This document shows positions 35,551 through 48,113 of a stretch of 64,000 nt of DNA, piece after piece; positions within the stretch are counted from its first letter, which is position 1, and each line of letters begins with the position of its first letter. The notes below the pieces were generated by a model, which saw nothing but the letters and a program-made list of their open reading frames with translations, did not search any database and had not been told where the DNA came from. The position numbers were made by a program, and so were the translations under genes. Origin of the DNA: Heracleum sosnowskyi (taxonomy: Eukaryota; Streptophyta; Magnoliopsida; Apiales; Apiaceae); NCBI GenBank assembly GCA_030848705.1, contig CM061245.1:60352006-60416005 (forward strand), given 5' to 3'.

Positions 35551-38500
35551 TATTTGGGGCTGTCCGTGCCTGAATCTTAGCAGATACCAGGGGACACCCG
35601 ATTACGTTTATCTCTAAAGGGAGCTATCCAAGGAAAATGGGGAAAAATCGAAGCGGGCCATTTTGTGGTTATTTTCTCGTAGTTTGACCCTATAGGTTTA
35701 TAGAATTGCAGAAAATTTTATTTGGGGCTGTCCCTGCCTGAATCGTAGCAGATACCAGGGACGCCCAATTACGTTTACCTCTAAAGGGAGCTATCCAAGG
35801 AAAATGGGGAAAAATCGAAGCGGGCCATTTTGTGGATATTTTCTCGTAGTTTCACCCTATGGGTTTATAGAATTGCAGAAAATTTTATTTGGGGCTGTCC
35901 CTGCCTGAATCGTAGCAGATACCAGGGACGCCCGATTACGTTTACCTCTAAAGGGAGCTATCCAAGGAAAATGGGGAAAAATCGAAGCTGACCATTTTGT
36001 GGATATTTTCTCGTAGTTTCACCCTATGGGTTTATAGAATTGCAGAAAAGTTCATTTGGGGCTGTCAGTGCCTGAATCGTAGCAGATACCAGTGGATGCC
36101 CGATTACGTTTACCTCTAAAGGGAGCTATACTAGGAAAATGGGGAAAAATTGAAGCCGGCCATTTTGTGGATATTTTCTCGTAGTTTCACCCTATGGGTT
36201 TATAGAATTGCAGAAAAGTTCATTTGGGGCTGTCCGTGCCTGAATCGTAGCAGATACCAGTGGACCCCCGATTACGTTTACCTCTAAAGGGAGCTATACT
36301 AGGAAAATGGGGAAAAATCGAAGCCGACCATTTTGTGGATATTTTCTCATAGTTTCACCCTATGGGTTTATAGAATTGCAGAAAAGTTCATTTGGGGCTG
36401 TCCGTGCCTGAATCGTAGCAGATACCAGGGGACGCCCGATTACGTTTACCTCTAAAGGGAGCTATCCAAGGAAAATGGGGAAAAATCGAAGCGGGCCATT
36501 TTGTGGATATTTTCTCGTAGTTTCACCCTATGGGTTTATAGAATTGCAGAAAATTTTATTTGGGGCTGTCCCTGCCTGAATCGTAGCAGATACCAGGGAC
36601 GCCCGATTACGTTTACCTCTCAAGGGAGCTATCCAAGGAAAATGGGGAAAAATTGAAGCGGGCCATTTTGTGGATATTTTCTCGTAGTTTTACCCTATGG
36701 GTTTATAGAACTGCAGAAAAGTTCATTTGGGGCTGTCCGTGCCTGAATCGTAGCAGATACCAGGGGACGCCCGATTACGTTTACCTCAAAAGGGAGCTAT
36801 ACTAGGAAAATGGGGAAAAATCGAAGCCGACCATTTTGTGGATATTTTCTCGTAGTTTCACCCTATGGGTTTATAGAATTGCAGAAAAGTTCATTTGGGG
36901 CTGTCCGTGCCTGAATCGTAGCAGATACCAGGGGACGCCCGATTACGTTTACCTCTAAAGGGATCTATACTAGGAAAATGGGGAAAAATCGAAGCAGGCC
37001 ATTTTGTTGTTATTTTCTCGTAGTTTGACCCTATGGGTTTATAGAATTGCAGAAAATTTTATTTGGGGCTGTCCCTGCCTGAATCGTAGCAGATACCAGG
37101 GACGCCTGATTACGTTTACCTCTCAAGGGAGCTATCCAAGGAAAATGGGGAAAAATCGAAGCCGACCATTTTGTGGATATTTTCTCATAGTTTGACCCTA
37201 TGGGTTTATAGAATTGCAGAAAATTTTATTTGGGGCTGTCCCTGCCTGAATCGTAGCAGATACCAGGGACGCCCGATTACGTTTACCTCTCTCAAGGGAG
37301 CTATCCAAGGAAAATGGGGAAAAATTGATGCGGGCCATTTTGTGGATATTTTCTCGTAGTTTTACCCTATGGGTTTATAGAACTGCAGAAAAGTTCATTT
37401 GGGGCTGTCCGTGCCTGAATCGTAGCAGATACCAGGGGACGCCCGATTACGTTTACCTCTAAAGGGAGCTATCCAAGGAAAATGGGGAAAAATCGAAGCT
37501 GACCATTTTGTGGATATTTTCTCGTAGTTTCACCCTATGGGTTTATAGAATTGCAGAAAAGTTCATTTGGGGCTGTCCGTGCCTGAATCGTAGCAGATAC
37601 AAGGGGACACCCGATTACGTTTACCTCTAAAGGGATCTATACAAGGAAAATGGGGAAAAATCGAAGCAGGCCATTTTGTTGTTATTTTCTCGTAGTTTGA
37701 CCCTATGGGTTTATAGAATTGCAGAAAATTTTATTTGGGGTTGTCCCTGCCTGAATCGTAGCAGATACCAGGGACGCCCGATTACGTTTACCTCTCAAGG
37801 GAGCTATCCAAGGAAAATGGGGAAAAATTGAAGCGGGCCATTTTGTGGATATTTTCTCGTAGTTTTACCCTATGGGTTTATAGAACTGCAGAAAAGTTCA
37901 TTTGGGGCTGTCCGTGCCTGAATCGTAGCAGATACCAGGGGACGCCCGATTACGTTTACCTCTAAAGGGAGCTATACTAGGAAAATGGGGAAAAATCGAA
38001 GCCGACCATTTTGTGGATATTTTCTCGTAGTTTCACCCTATGGGTTTATAGAATTGCAGAAAAGTTCATTTGGGGCTGTCTGTGCCTGAATCGTAGCAGA
38101 TACCAGTGGACACCCGATTACGTTTACCTCTAAAGGGAGCTATACAAGGAAAATGGGGAAAAATCGAAGCGGGCCATTTTGTGGATATTTTCTCGTAGTT
38201 TCACCTATGGGTTTATAGAATTGCATAAAAGTTCATTTGGGGATGTCCGTGCCTGAATCGTAGCAGATACCAGGGGACACCCGATTACGTTTATCTCTAA
38301 AGGGATCTATACAAGGAAAATGGGGAAAAATCGAAGCAGGCCATTTTGTGGTTATTTTCTCGTAGTTTGACCCTATGGGTTTATAGAATTGCAGAAAATT
38401 TTATTTGGGGCTGTCCCTGCCTGAATCGTAGCAGATACCAGGGACGCCCGATTACGTTTACCTCTCAAGGGAGCTATCCAAGGAAAATGGGGAAAAATTG

Positions 38501-38983
38501 ATGCGGGCCATTTTGTGGATATTTTCTAGTAGTTTTACCCTATGGGTTTATAGAACTGCAGAAAAGTTCATTTGGGGCTGTCCGTGCCTGAATCGTAGCA
38601 GATACCAGGGGACGCCCGATTACGTTTACCTCTAAAGGGAGCTATACTAGGAAAATGGGGAAAAATCGAAGCCGACCATTTTGTGGATATTTTCTCGTAG
38701 TTTCACCCTATGGGTTTATAGAACTGCAGAAAAGTTCATTTGGGGCTGTCCGTGCCTGAATCGTAGCAGATACCAGGGGACGCCCGATTACGTTTACCTC
38801 TAAAGGGAGCTATACTAGGAAAATGGGGAAAAATCGAAGCATGCCATTTTGTTGTTATTTTCTCGTAGTTTGACCCTATGGGTTTATAGAATTGCAGAAA
38901 ATTTTATTTGGGGCTGTCCCTGCCTGAATCGTAGCAGATACCAGGGACGCCCGATTACGTTTACCTCTCAAGGGAGCTATCCA
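35551..38983 (+). repeat. Mosaic satellite segment, transition to the right-hand variant set
   Basis: About 20 monomers without one simple tandem unit. About 35980-36640 matches 34471-35130 at a shift of 1509 bp (9 monomers), with GTGGATGCCC at 34584 and 36093. About 36650-36800 matches the 33.0-33.1 kb sequence at 3686 bp. New markers first appear here: GGGATCTAT at 36960 and TTGTTGTTAT near 37003. A 2-bp insertion gives ACCTCTCTCAAGG near 37289, the only insertion of this kind I saw. Everything is still monomer sequence in the same orientation. Confidence 0.75.
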
Positions 38984-41900
38984 AGGAAAATGGGGAAAAA
39001 TCGAAGCCGACCATTTTGTGGATATTTTCTCGTAGTTTGACCCTATGGGTTTATAGAATTGCAGAAAATTTTATTTGGGGCTGTCCCTGCCTGAATCGTA
39101 GCAGATACCAGGGACGCCCGATTACGTTTACCTCTCAAGGGAGCTATCCAAGGAAAATGGGGAAAAATTGATGCGGGCCATTTTGTGGATATTTTCTCGT
39201 AGTTTTACCCTATGGGTTTATAGAACTGCAGAAAAGTTCATTTGGGGCTGTCCGTGCCTGAATCGTAGCAGATACCAGGGGACGCCCGATTACGTTTACC
39301 TCTAAAGGGAGCTATACTAGGAAAATGGGGAAAAATCGAAGCCGACCATTTTGTGGATATTTTCTCGTAGTTTCACCCTATGGGTTTATAGAATTGCAGA
39401 AAAGTTCATTTGGGGCTGTCCGTGCCTGAATCGTAGCAGATACCAGGGGACGCCCGATTACGTTTACCTCTAAAGGGAGCTATCCAAGGAAAATGGGGAA
39501 AAATCGAAGCTGACCATTTTGTGGATATTTTCTCGTAGTTTCACCCTATGGGTTTATAGAATTGCAGAAAAGTTCATTTGGGGCTGTCCGTGCCTGAATC
39601 GTAGCAGATACCATGGGACACCCGATTACGTTTACCTCTAAAGGGATCTATACAAGGAAAATGGGGAAAAATCGAAACAGGCCATTTTGTTGTTATTTTC
39701 TCGTAGTTTGACCCTATGGGTTTATAGAATTGCAGAAAATTTTATTTGGGGCTGTCCCTGCCTGAATCGTAGCAGATACCAGGGACGCCCGATTACGTTT
39801 ACCTCTCAAGGGAGCTATCCAAGGAAAATGGGGAAAAATTGAAGCGGGCCATTTTGTGGATATTTTCTCGTAGTTTTACCCTATGGGTTTATAGAACTGC
39901 AGAAAAGTTCATTTGGGGCTGTCCGTGCCTGAATCGTAGCAGATACCAGGGGACGCCCGATTACGTTTACCTCTAAAGGGAGCTATACTAGGAAAATGGG
40001 GAAAAATCGAAGCCGACCATTTTGTGGATATTTTCTCGTAGTTTCACCCTATTGGTTTATAGAATTGCAGAAAAGTTCATTTGGAGCTGTCTGTGCCTGA
40101 ATCGTAGCAGATACCAGTGGACACCCGATTACGTTTACCTCTAAAGGGAGCTATCCAAGGAAAATGGGGAAAAATCGAAGCGGGCCATTTTGTGGATATT
40201 TTCTCGTAGTTTCACCTATGGGTTTATAGAATTGCAGAAAAGTTCATTTGGGGATGTCCGTGCCTGAATCGTAGCAGATACCAGGGGACACCCGATTACG
40301 TTTATCTCTAAAGGGATCTATACAAGGAAAATGGGGAAAAATCGAAGCAGGCCATTTTGTGGTTATTTTCTCGTAGTTTGACCCTATGGGTTTATAGAAT
40401 TGCAGAAAATTTTATTTGGGGTTGTCCCTGCCTGAATCGTAGCAGATACCAGGGACGCCCGATTACGTTTACCTCTCAAGGGAGTTATCCAAGGAAAATG
40501 GGGAAAAATTGATGCGGGCCATTTTGTGGATATTTTCTAGTAGTTTTACCCTATGGGTTTATAGAACTGCAGAAAAGTTCATTTGGGGCTGTCCGTGCCT
40601 GAATCGTAGCAGATACCAGGGGACGCCCGATTACGTTTACCTCTAAAGGGAGCTATACTAGGAAAATGGGGAAAAATCGAAGCCGACCATTTTGTGGATA
40701 TTTTCTCGTAGTTTCACCCTATGGGTTTATAGAACTGCAGAAAAGTTCATTTGGGGCTGTCCGTGCCTGAATCGTAGCAGATACCAGGGGACTCCCGATT
40801 ACGTTTACCTCTAAAGGGAGCTATACTAGGAAAATGGGGAAAAATCGAAGCAGGCCATTTTGTTGTTATTTTCTCGTAGTTTGACCCTATGGGTTTATAG
40901 AATTGCAGAAAATTTTATTTGGGGCTGTCCCTGCCTGAATCGTAGCAGATACCAGGGGACGCCCGATTACGTTTACCTCTAAAGGGAGCTATCCAAGGAA
41001 AATGGGGAAAAATTGAAGCTGACCATTTTGTGGATATTTTCTCGTAGTTTCACCCTATGGGTTTATAGAATTGCAGAAAAGTTCATTTGGGGCTGTCCGT
41101 GCCTGAATCGTAGCAGATACCAGGGGACACCCGATTACGTTTACCTCTAAAGGGATCTATACAAGGAAAATGGGGAAAAATCGAAACAGGCCATTTTGTT
41201 GTTATTTTCTCGTAGTTTGACCCTATGGGTTTATAGAATTGCAGAAAATTTTATTTGGGGCTGTCCCTGCCTGAATCGTAGCAGATACCAGGGACGCCCG
41301 ATTACGTTTACCTCTCAAGGGAGCTATCCAAGGAAAATGGGGAAAAATTGAAGCGGGCCATTTTGTGGATATTTTCTCATAGTTTTACCCTATGGGTTTA
41401 TAGAACTGCAGAAAAGTTCATTTGGGGCTGTCCGTGCCTGAATCGTAGCAGATACCAGGGGACGCCCGATTACGTTTACCTCTAAAGGGAGCTATCCAAG
41501 GAAAATGGGGAAAAATCGAAGCGGGCCATTTTGTGGATATTTTCTCGTAGTTTCACCTATGGGTTTATAGAATTGCAGAAAAGTTCATTTGGGGATGTCC
41601 GTGCCTGAATCGTAGCAGATACCAGGGGACACCCGATTACGTTTATCTCTAAAGGGATCTATACAAGGAAAATGGGGAAAAATCGAAGCAGGCCATTTTG
41701 TGGTTATTTTCTCGTAGTTTGACCCTATGGGTTTATAGAATTGCAGAAAATTTTATTTGGGGTTGTCCCTGCCTGAATCGTAGCAGATACCAGGGACGCC
41801 CGATTACGTTTACCTCTCAAGGGAGCTATCCAAGGAAAATGGGGAAAACTTGATGCGGGCCATTTTGTGGATATTTTCTCGTAGTTTTACCCTATGGGTT

Positions 41901-43509
41901 TATAGAACTGCAGAAAAGTTCATTTGGGGCTGTCCGTGCCTGAATCGTAGCAGATACCAGGGGACGCCCGATTACGTTTACCTCTAAAGGGAGCTATACT
42001 AGGAAAATGGGGAAAAATCGAAGCCGACCATTTTGTGGATATTTTCTCGTAGTTTCACCCTATGGGTTTATAGAATTGCAGAAAAGTTCATTTGGGGCTG
42101 TCCATGCCTGAATCGTAGCAGATACCAGGGGACGCCCGATTACGTTTACCTCTAAAGGGAGCTATCCAAGGAAAATGGGGAAAAATCGAAGCTGACCATT
42201 TTGTGGATATTTTCTCGTAGTTTCACCCTATGGGTTTATAGAATTGCAGAAAAGTTCATTTGGGGCTGTCCGTGCCTGAATCGTAGCAGATACCAGTGGA
42301 CACCCGATTACGTTTACTTCTAAAGGGAGCTATCCAAGGAAAATGGGGAAAAATTGAAGCGGGCCATTTTGTGGATATTTTCTCGTAGTTTCACCTATGG
42401 GTTTATAGAATTACAGAAAAGTTCATTTGGGGATGTCCGTGCCTGAATCGTAGCAGATACCAGGGGACACCCGATTACGTTTATCTCTAAAGGGATCTAT
42501 ACAAGGAAAATGGGGAAAAATCGAAGCAGGCCATTTTGTGGTTATTTTCTCGTAGTTTGACCCTATGGGTTTATAGAATTGCAGAAAATTTTATTTGGGG
42601 CTGTCCCTGCCTGAATCGTAGCAGATACCAGGGACGCCCGATTACGTTTACCTCTCAAGGGAGCTATCCAAGGAAAATGGGGAAAAATTGATGCGGGCCA
42701 TTTTGTGGATATTTTCTCGTAGTTTTACCCTATGGGTTTATAGAACTGCAGAAAAGTTCATTTGGGGCTGTCCGTGCCTGAATCGTAGCAGATACCAGGG
42801 GACGCCCGATTACGTTTACCTCTAAAGGGAGCTATACTAGGAAAATGGGGAAAAATCGAAGCCGACCATTTTGTGGATATTTTCTCGTAGTTTCACCCTA
42901 TGGGTTTATAGAATTGCAGAAAAGTTCATTTGGGGCTGTCCGTGCCTGAATCGTAGCAGATACCAGGGGACGCCCGATTACGTTTACCTCTAAAGGGAGC
43001 TATCCAAGGAAAATGGGGAAAAATCGAAGCTGACCATTTTGTGGATATTTTCTCGTAGTTTCACCCTATGGGTTTATAGAATTGCAGAAAAGTTCATTTG
43101 GGGCTGTCCGTGCCTGAATCGTAGCAGATACCAGTGGACACCCGATTACGTTTACCTCTAAAGGGAGCTATACTAGGAAAATGGGGAAAAATCGAAGCCG
43201 ACCATTTTGTGGATATTTTCTCGTAGTTTCACCCTATGGGTTTATAGAATTGCAGAAAAGTTCATTTGGGGCTGTCCGTGCCTGAATCGTAGCAGATACC
43301 AGGGGACGCCCGATTACGTTTACCTCTAAAGGGAGCTATCCAAGGAAAATGGGGAAAAATCGAAGCGGGCCATTTTGTGGATATTTTCTCGTAGTTTCAC
43401 CTATGGGTTTATAGAATTGCAGAAAAGTTCATTTGGGGATGTCCGTGCCTGAATCGTAGCAGATACCAGGGGACACCCGATTACGTTTACCTCTAAAGGG
43501 AGCTATACT
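38984..43509 (+). repeat. 27-monomer higher-order unit, copy 1 (4526 bp)
   Basis: The block recurs at a shift of 4526 bp. Markers in register are CGAAACAGG at 39673 and 44199 and again at 41182 and 45708, GGAGTTATCC at 40481 and 45007, TTCTAGTAG near 40536 and 45062, and GGAGCTGTCTG near 40084 and 44610. Private changes here include CCATGGGACA near 39613, CCTATTGG near 40050 and GGAAAACTTG near 41844. The left limit is the change from GCTATCC to GCTATAC at 38981. Confidence 0.9.
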
Positions 43510-46500
43510 AGGAAAATGGGGAAAAATCGAAGCCGACCATTTTGTGGATATTTTCTCGTAGTTTGACCCTATGGGTTTATAGAATTGCAGAAAATTTTAT
43601 TTGGGGCTGTCCCTGCCTGAATCGTAGCAGATACCAGGGACGCCCGATTACGTTTACCTCTCAAGGGAGCTATCCAAGGAAAATGGGAAAAAATTGATGC
43701 GGGCCATTTTGTGGATATTTTCTCGTAGTTTTACCCTATGGGTTTATAGAACTGCAGAAAAGTTCATTTGGGGCTGTCCGTGCCTGAATCGTAGCAGATA
43801 CCAGGGGACGCCCGATTACGTTTACCTCTAAAGGGAGCTATACTAGGAAAATGGGGAAAAATCGAAGCCGACCATTTTGTGGATATTTTCTCGTAGTTTC
43901 ACCCTATGGGTTTATAGAATTGCAGAAAAGTTCATTTGGGGCTGTCCGTGCCTGAATCGTAGCAGATACCAGGGGACGCCCGATTACGTTTACCTCTAAA
44001 GGGAGCTATCCAAGGAAAATGGGGAAAAATCGAAGCTGACCATTTTGTGGATATTTTCTCGTAGTTTCACCCTATGGGTTTATAGAATTGCAGAAAAGTT
44101 CATTTGGGGCTGTCCGTGCCTGAATCGTAGCAGATACCAGGGGACACCCGATTACGTTTACCTCTAAAGGGATCTATACAAGGAAAATGGGGAAAAATCG
44201 AAACAGGCCATTTTGTTGTTATTTTCTCGTAGTTTGACCCTATGGGTTTATAGAATTGCAGAAAATTTTATTTGGGGCTGTCCCTGCCTGAATCGTAGCA
44301 GATACCAGGGACGCCCGATTACGTTTACCTCTCAAGGGAGCTATCCAAGGAAAATGGGGAAAAATTGAAGCGGGCCATTTTGTGGATATTTTCTCGTAGT
44401 TTTACCCTATGGGTTTATAGAACTGCAGAAAAGTTCATTTGGGGCTGTCCGTGCCTGAATCGTAGCAGATACCAGGGGACGCCCGATTACGTTTACCTCT
44501 AAAGGGAGCTATACTAGGAAAATGGGGAAAAATCGAAGCCGACCATTTTGTGGATATTTTCTCGTAGTTTCACCCTATGGGTTTATAGAATTGCAGAAAA
44601 GTTCATTTGGAGCTGTCTGTGCCTGAATCGTAGCAGATACCAGTGGACACCCGATTACGTTTACCTCTAAAGGGAGCTATCCAAGGAAAATGGGGAAAAA
44701 TCGAAGCGGGCCATTTTGTGGATATTTTCTCGTAGTTTCACCTATGGGTTTATAGAATTGCAGAAAAGTTCATTTGGGGATGTCCGTGCCTGAATCGTAG
44801 CAGATACCAGGGGACACCCGATTACGTTTATCTCTAAAGGGATCTATACAAGGAAAATGGGGAAAAATCGAAGCAGGCCATTTTGTGGTTATTTTCTCGT
44901 AGTTTGACCCTATGGGTTTATAGAATTGCAGAAAATTTTATTTGGGGTTGTCCCTGCCTGAATCGTAGCAGATACCAGGGACGCCCGATTACGTTTACCT
45001 CTCAAGGGAGTTATCCAAGGAAAATGGGGAAAAATTGATGCGGGCCATTTTGTGGATATTTTCTAGTAGTTTTACCCTATGGGTTTATAGAACTGCAGAA
45101 AAGTTCATTTGGGGCTGTCCGTGCCTGAATCGTAGCAGATACCAGGGGACGCCCGATTACGTTTACCTCTAAAGGGAGCTATACTAGGAAAATGGGGAAA
45201 AATCGAAGCCAACCATTTTGTGGATATTTTCTCGTAGTTTCACCCTATGGGTTTATAGAACTGCAGAAAAGTTCATTTGGGGCTGTCCGTGCCTGAATCG
45301 TAGCAGATACCAGGGGACTCCCGATTACGTTTACCTCTAAAGGGAGCTATACTAGGAAAATGGGGAAAAATCGAAGTAGGCCATTTTGTTGTTATTTTCT
45401 CGTAGTTTGACCCTATGGGTTTATAGAATTGCAGAAAATTTTATTTGGGGCTGTCCCTGCCTGAATCGTAGCAGATACCAGGGGACGCCCGATTACGTTT
45501 ACCTCTAAAGGGAGCTATCCAAGGAAAATGGGGAAAAATTGAAGCTGACCATTTTGTGGATATTTTCTCGTAGTTTCACCCTATGGGTTTATAGAATTGC
45601 AGAAAAGTTCATTTGGGGCTGTCCGTGCCTGAATCGTAGCAGATACCAGGGGACACCCGATTACGTTTACCTCTAAAGGGATCTATACAAGGAAAATGGG
45701 GAAAAATCGAAACAGGCCATTTTGTTGTTATTTTCTCGTAGTTTGACCCTATGGGTTTATAGAATTGCAGAAAATTTTATTTGGGGCTGTCCCTGCCTGA
45801 ATCGTAGCAGATACCAGGGACGCCCGATTACGTTTACCTCTCAAGGGAGCTATCCAAGGAAAATGGGGAAAAATTGAAGCGGGCCATTTTGTGGATATTT
45901 TCTCATAGTTTTACCCTATGGGTTTATAGAACTGCAGAAAAGTTCATTTGGGGCTGTCCGTGCCTGAATCGTAGCAGATACCAGGGGACGCCCGATTACG
46001 TTTACCTCTAAAGGGAGCTATCCAAGGAAAATGGGGAAAAATCGAAGCGGGCCATTTTGTGGATATTTTCTCGTAGTTTCACCTATGGGTTTATAGAATT
46101 GCAGAAAAGTTCATTTGGGGATGTCCGTGCCTGAATCGTAGCAGATACCAGGGGACACCCGATTACGTTTATCTCTAAAGGGATCTATACAAGGAAAATG
46201 GGGAAAAATCGAAGCAGGCCATTTTGTGGATATTTTCTCGTAGTTTGACCCTATGGGTTTATAGAATTGCAGAAAATTTTATTTGGGGCTGTCCCTGCCT
46301 GAATCGTAGCAGATACCAGGGACGCCCGATTACGTTTACCTCTCAAGGGAGCTATCCAAGGAAAATGGGGAAAAATTGATGCGGGCCATTTTGTGGATAT
46401 TTTCTCGTAGTTTTACCCTATGGGTTTATAGAACTGCAGAAAAGTTCATTTGGGGCTGTCCGTGCCTGAATCGTAGCAGATACCAGGGGACGCCCGATTA

Positions 46501-46822
46501 CGTTTACCTCTAAAGGGAGCTATACTAGGAAAATGGGGAAAAATCGAAGCCGACCATTTTGTGGATATTTTCTCGTAGTTTCACCCTATGGGTTTATAGA
46601 ATTGCAGAAAAGTTCATTTGGGGCTGTCCGTGCCTGAATCGTAGCAGATACCAGGGGACGCCCGATTACGTTTACCTCTAAAGGGAGCTATCCAAGGAAA
46701 ATGGGGAAAAATCGAAGCTGACCATTTTGTGGATATTTTCTCGTAGTTTCACCCTATGGGTTTATAGAATTGCAGAAAAGTTCATTTGGGGCTGTCCGTG
46801 CCTGAATCGTAGCAGATACCAG
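43510..46822 (+). repeat. 27-monomer higher-order unit, copy 2 (partial, 3.3 kb)
   Basis: This copy follows directly and matches to 46822, where it has CCAGGGG and copy 1 has CCAGTGG at 42297. Differences are scattered single bases, for example GAAGCCAACC near 45210 and GAAGTAGGCC near 45377 in this copy. The two internal CGAAACAGG monomers are 1509 bp apart in both copies, a trace of an older 9-monomer step. Confidence 0.88.
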
Positions 46823-47389
46823 GGGACACCCGATTACGTTTACCTCTAAAGGGATCTATACAAGGAAAATGGGGAAAAATCGAAACAGGCCATTTTGTTG
46901 TTATTTTCTCGTAGTTTGACCCTATGGGTTTATAGAATTGCAGAAAATTTTATTTGGGGCTGTCCCTGCCTGAATCGTAGCAGATACCAGGGACGCCCGA
47001 TTACGTTTACCTCTCAAGGGAGCTATCCAAGGAAAATGGGGAAAAATTGAAGCGGGCCATTTTGTGGATATTTTCTCGTAGTTTTACCCTATGGGTTTAT
47101 AGAACTGCAGAAAAGTTCATTTGGGGCTGTCCGTGCCTGAATCGTAGCAGATACCAGGGGACGCCCGATTACGTTTACCTCTAAAGGGAGCTATACTAGG
47201 AAAATGGGGAAAAATCGAAGCCGACCATTTTGTGGATATTTTCTCGTAGTTTCACCCTATGGGTTTATAGAATTGCAGAAAAGTTCATTTGGAGCTGTCT
47301 GTGCCTGAATCGTAGCAGATACCAGTGGACACCCGATTACGTTTACCTCTAAAGGGAGCTATCCAAGGAAAATGGGGAAAAATCGAAGC
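46219..47389 (+). repeat. 16-monomer shifted copy of 43.5-44.7 kb
   Basis: From 46219 to 47389 the sequence repeats 43537-44707 at a shift of 2682 bp (16 monomers): GATGCGGG at 43696 and 46378, AAACAGG at 44201 and 46883, AGCTGTCT at 44611 and 47293. This overlaps the end of the 27-monomer copy, so a second exchange took place within it. Confidence 0.82.
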
Positions 47390-48113
47390 TGACCATTTTG
47401 TGGATATTTTCTCGTAGTTTCACCCTATGGGTTTATAGAATTGCAGAAAAGTTCATTTGGGGCTGTCCGTGCCTGAATCGTAGCAGATACCAGGGGACGC
47501 CCGATTACGTTTACCTCTAAAGGGAGCTATCCAAGGAAAATGGGGAAAAATCGAAGCTGACCATTTTGTGGATATTTTCTCGTAGTTTCACCCTATGGGT
47601 TTATAGAATTGCAGAAAAGTTCATTTGGGGCTGTCCGTGCCTGAATCGTAGCAGATACCAGTGGACACCCGATTACGTTTACCTCTAAAGGGAGCTATAC
47701 TAGGAAAATGGGGAAAAATCGAAGCCGACCATTTTGTGGATATTTTCTCGTAGTTTCACCCTATGGGTTTATAGAATTGCAGAAAAGTTCATTTGGGGCT
47801 GTCCGTGCCTGAATCGTAGCAGATACCAGGGGACGCCCGATTACGTTTACCTCTAAAGGGAGCTATCCAAGGAAAATGGGGAAAAATCGAAGCGGGCCAT
47901 TTTGTGGATATTTTCTCGTAGTTTCACCTATGGGTTTATAGAATTGCAGAAAAGTTCATTTGGGGATGTCCGTGCCTGAATCGTAGCAGATACCAGTGGA
48001 CACCCGATTACGTTTACTTCTAAAGGGAGCTATCCAAGGAAAATGGGGAAAAATTGAAGCGGGCCATTTTGTGGATATTTTCTCGTAGTTTCACCTATGG
48101 GTTTATAGAATTA
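47390..48113 (+). repeat. Mosaic satellite segment
   Basis: About four monomers. The left part follows the 42.9-43.4 kb order (CCAGTGGACA at 43131 and 47658). From about 47.99 kb it matches 42.29-42.48 kb at a shift of 5700 bp, sharing TTTACTTC and GAATTACAG, which otherwise occur rarely. It joins two pieces of the 42-43 kb region in the reverse of their original order. Confidence 0.75.
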
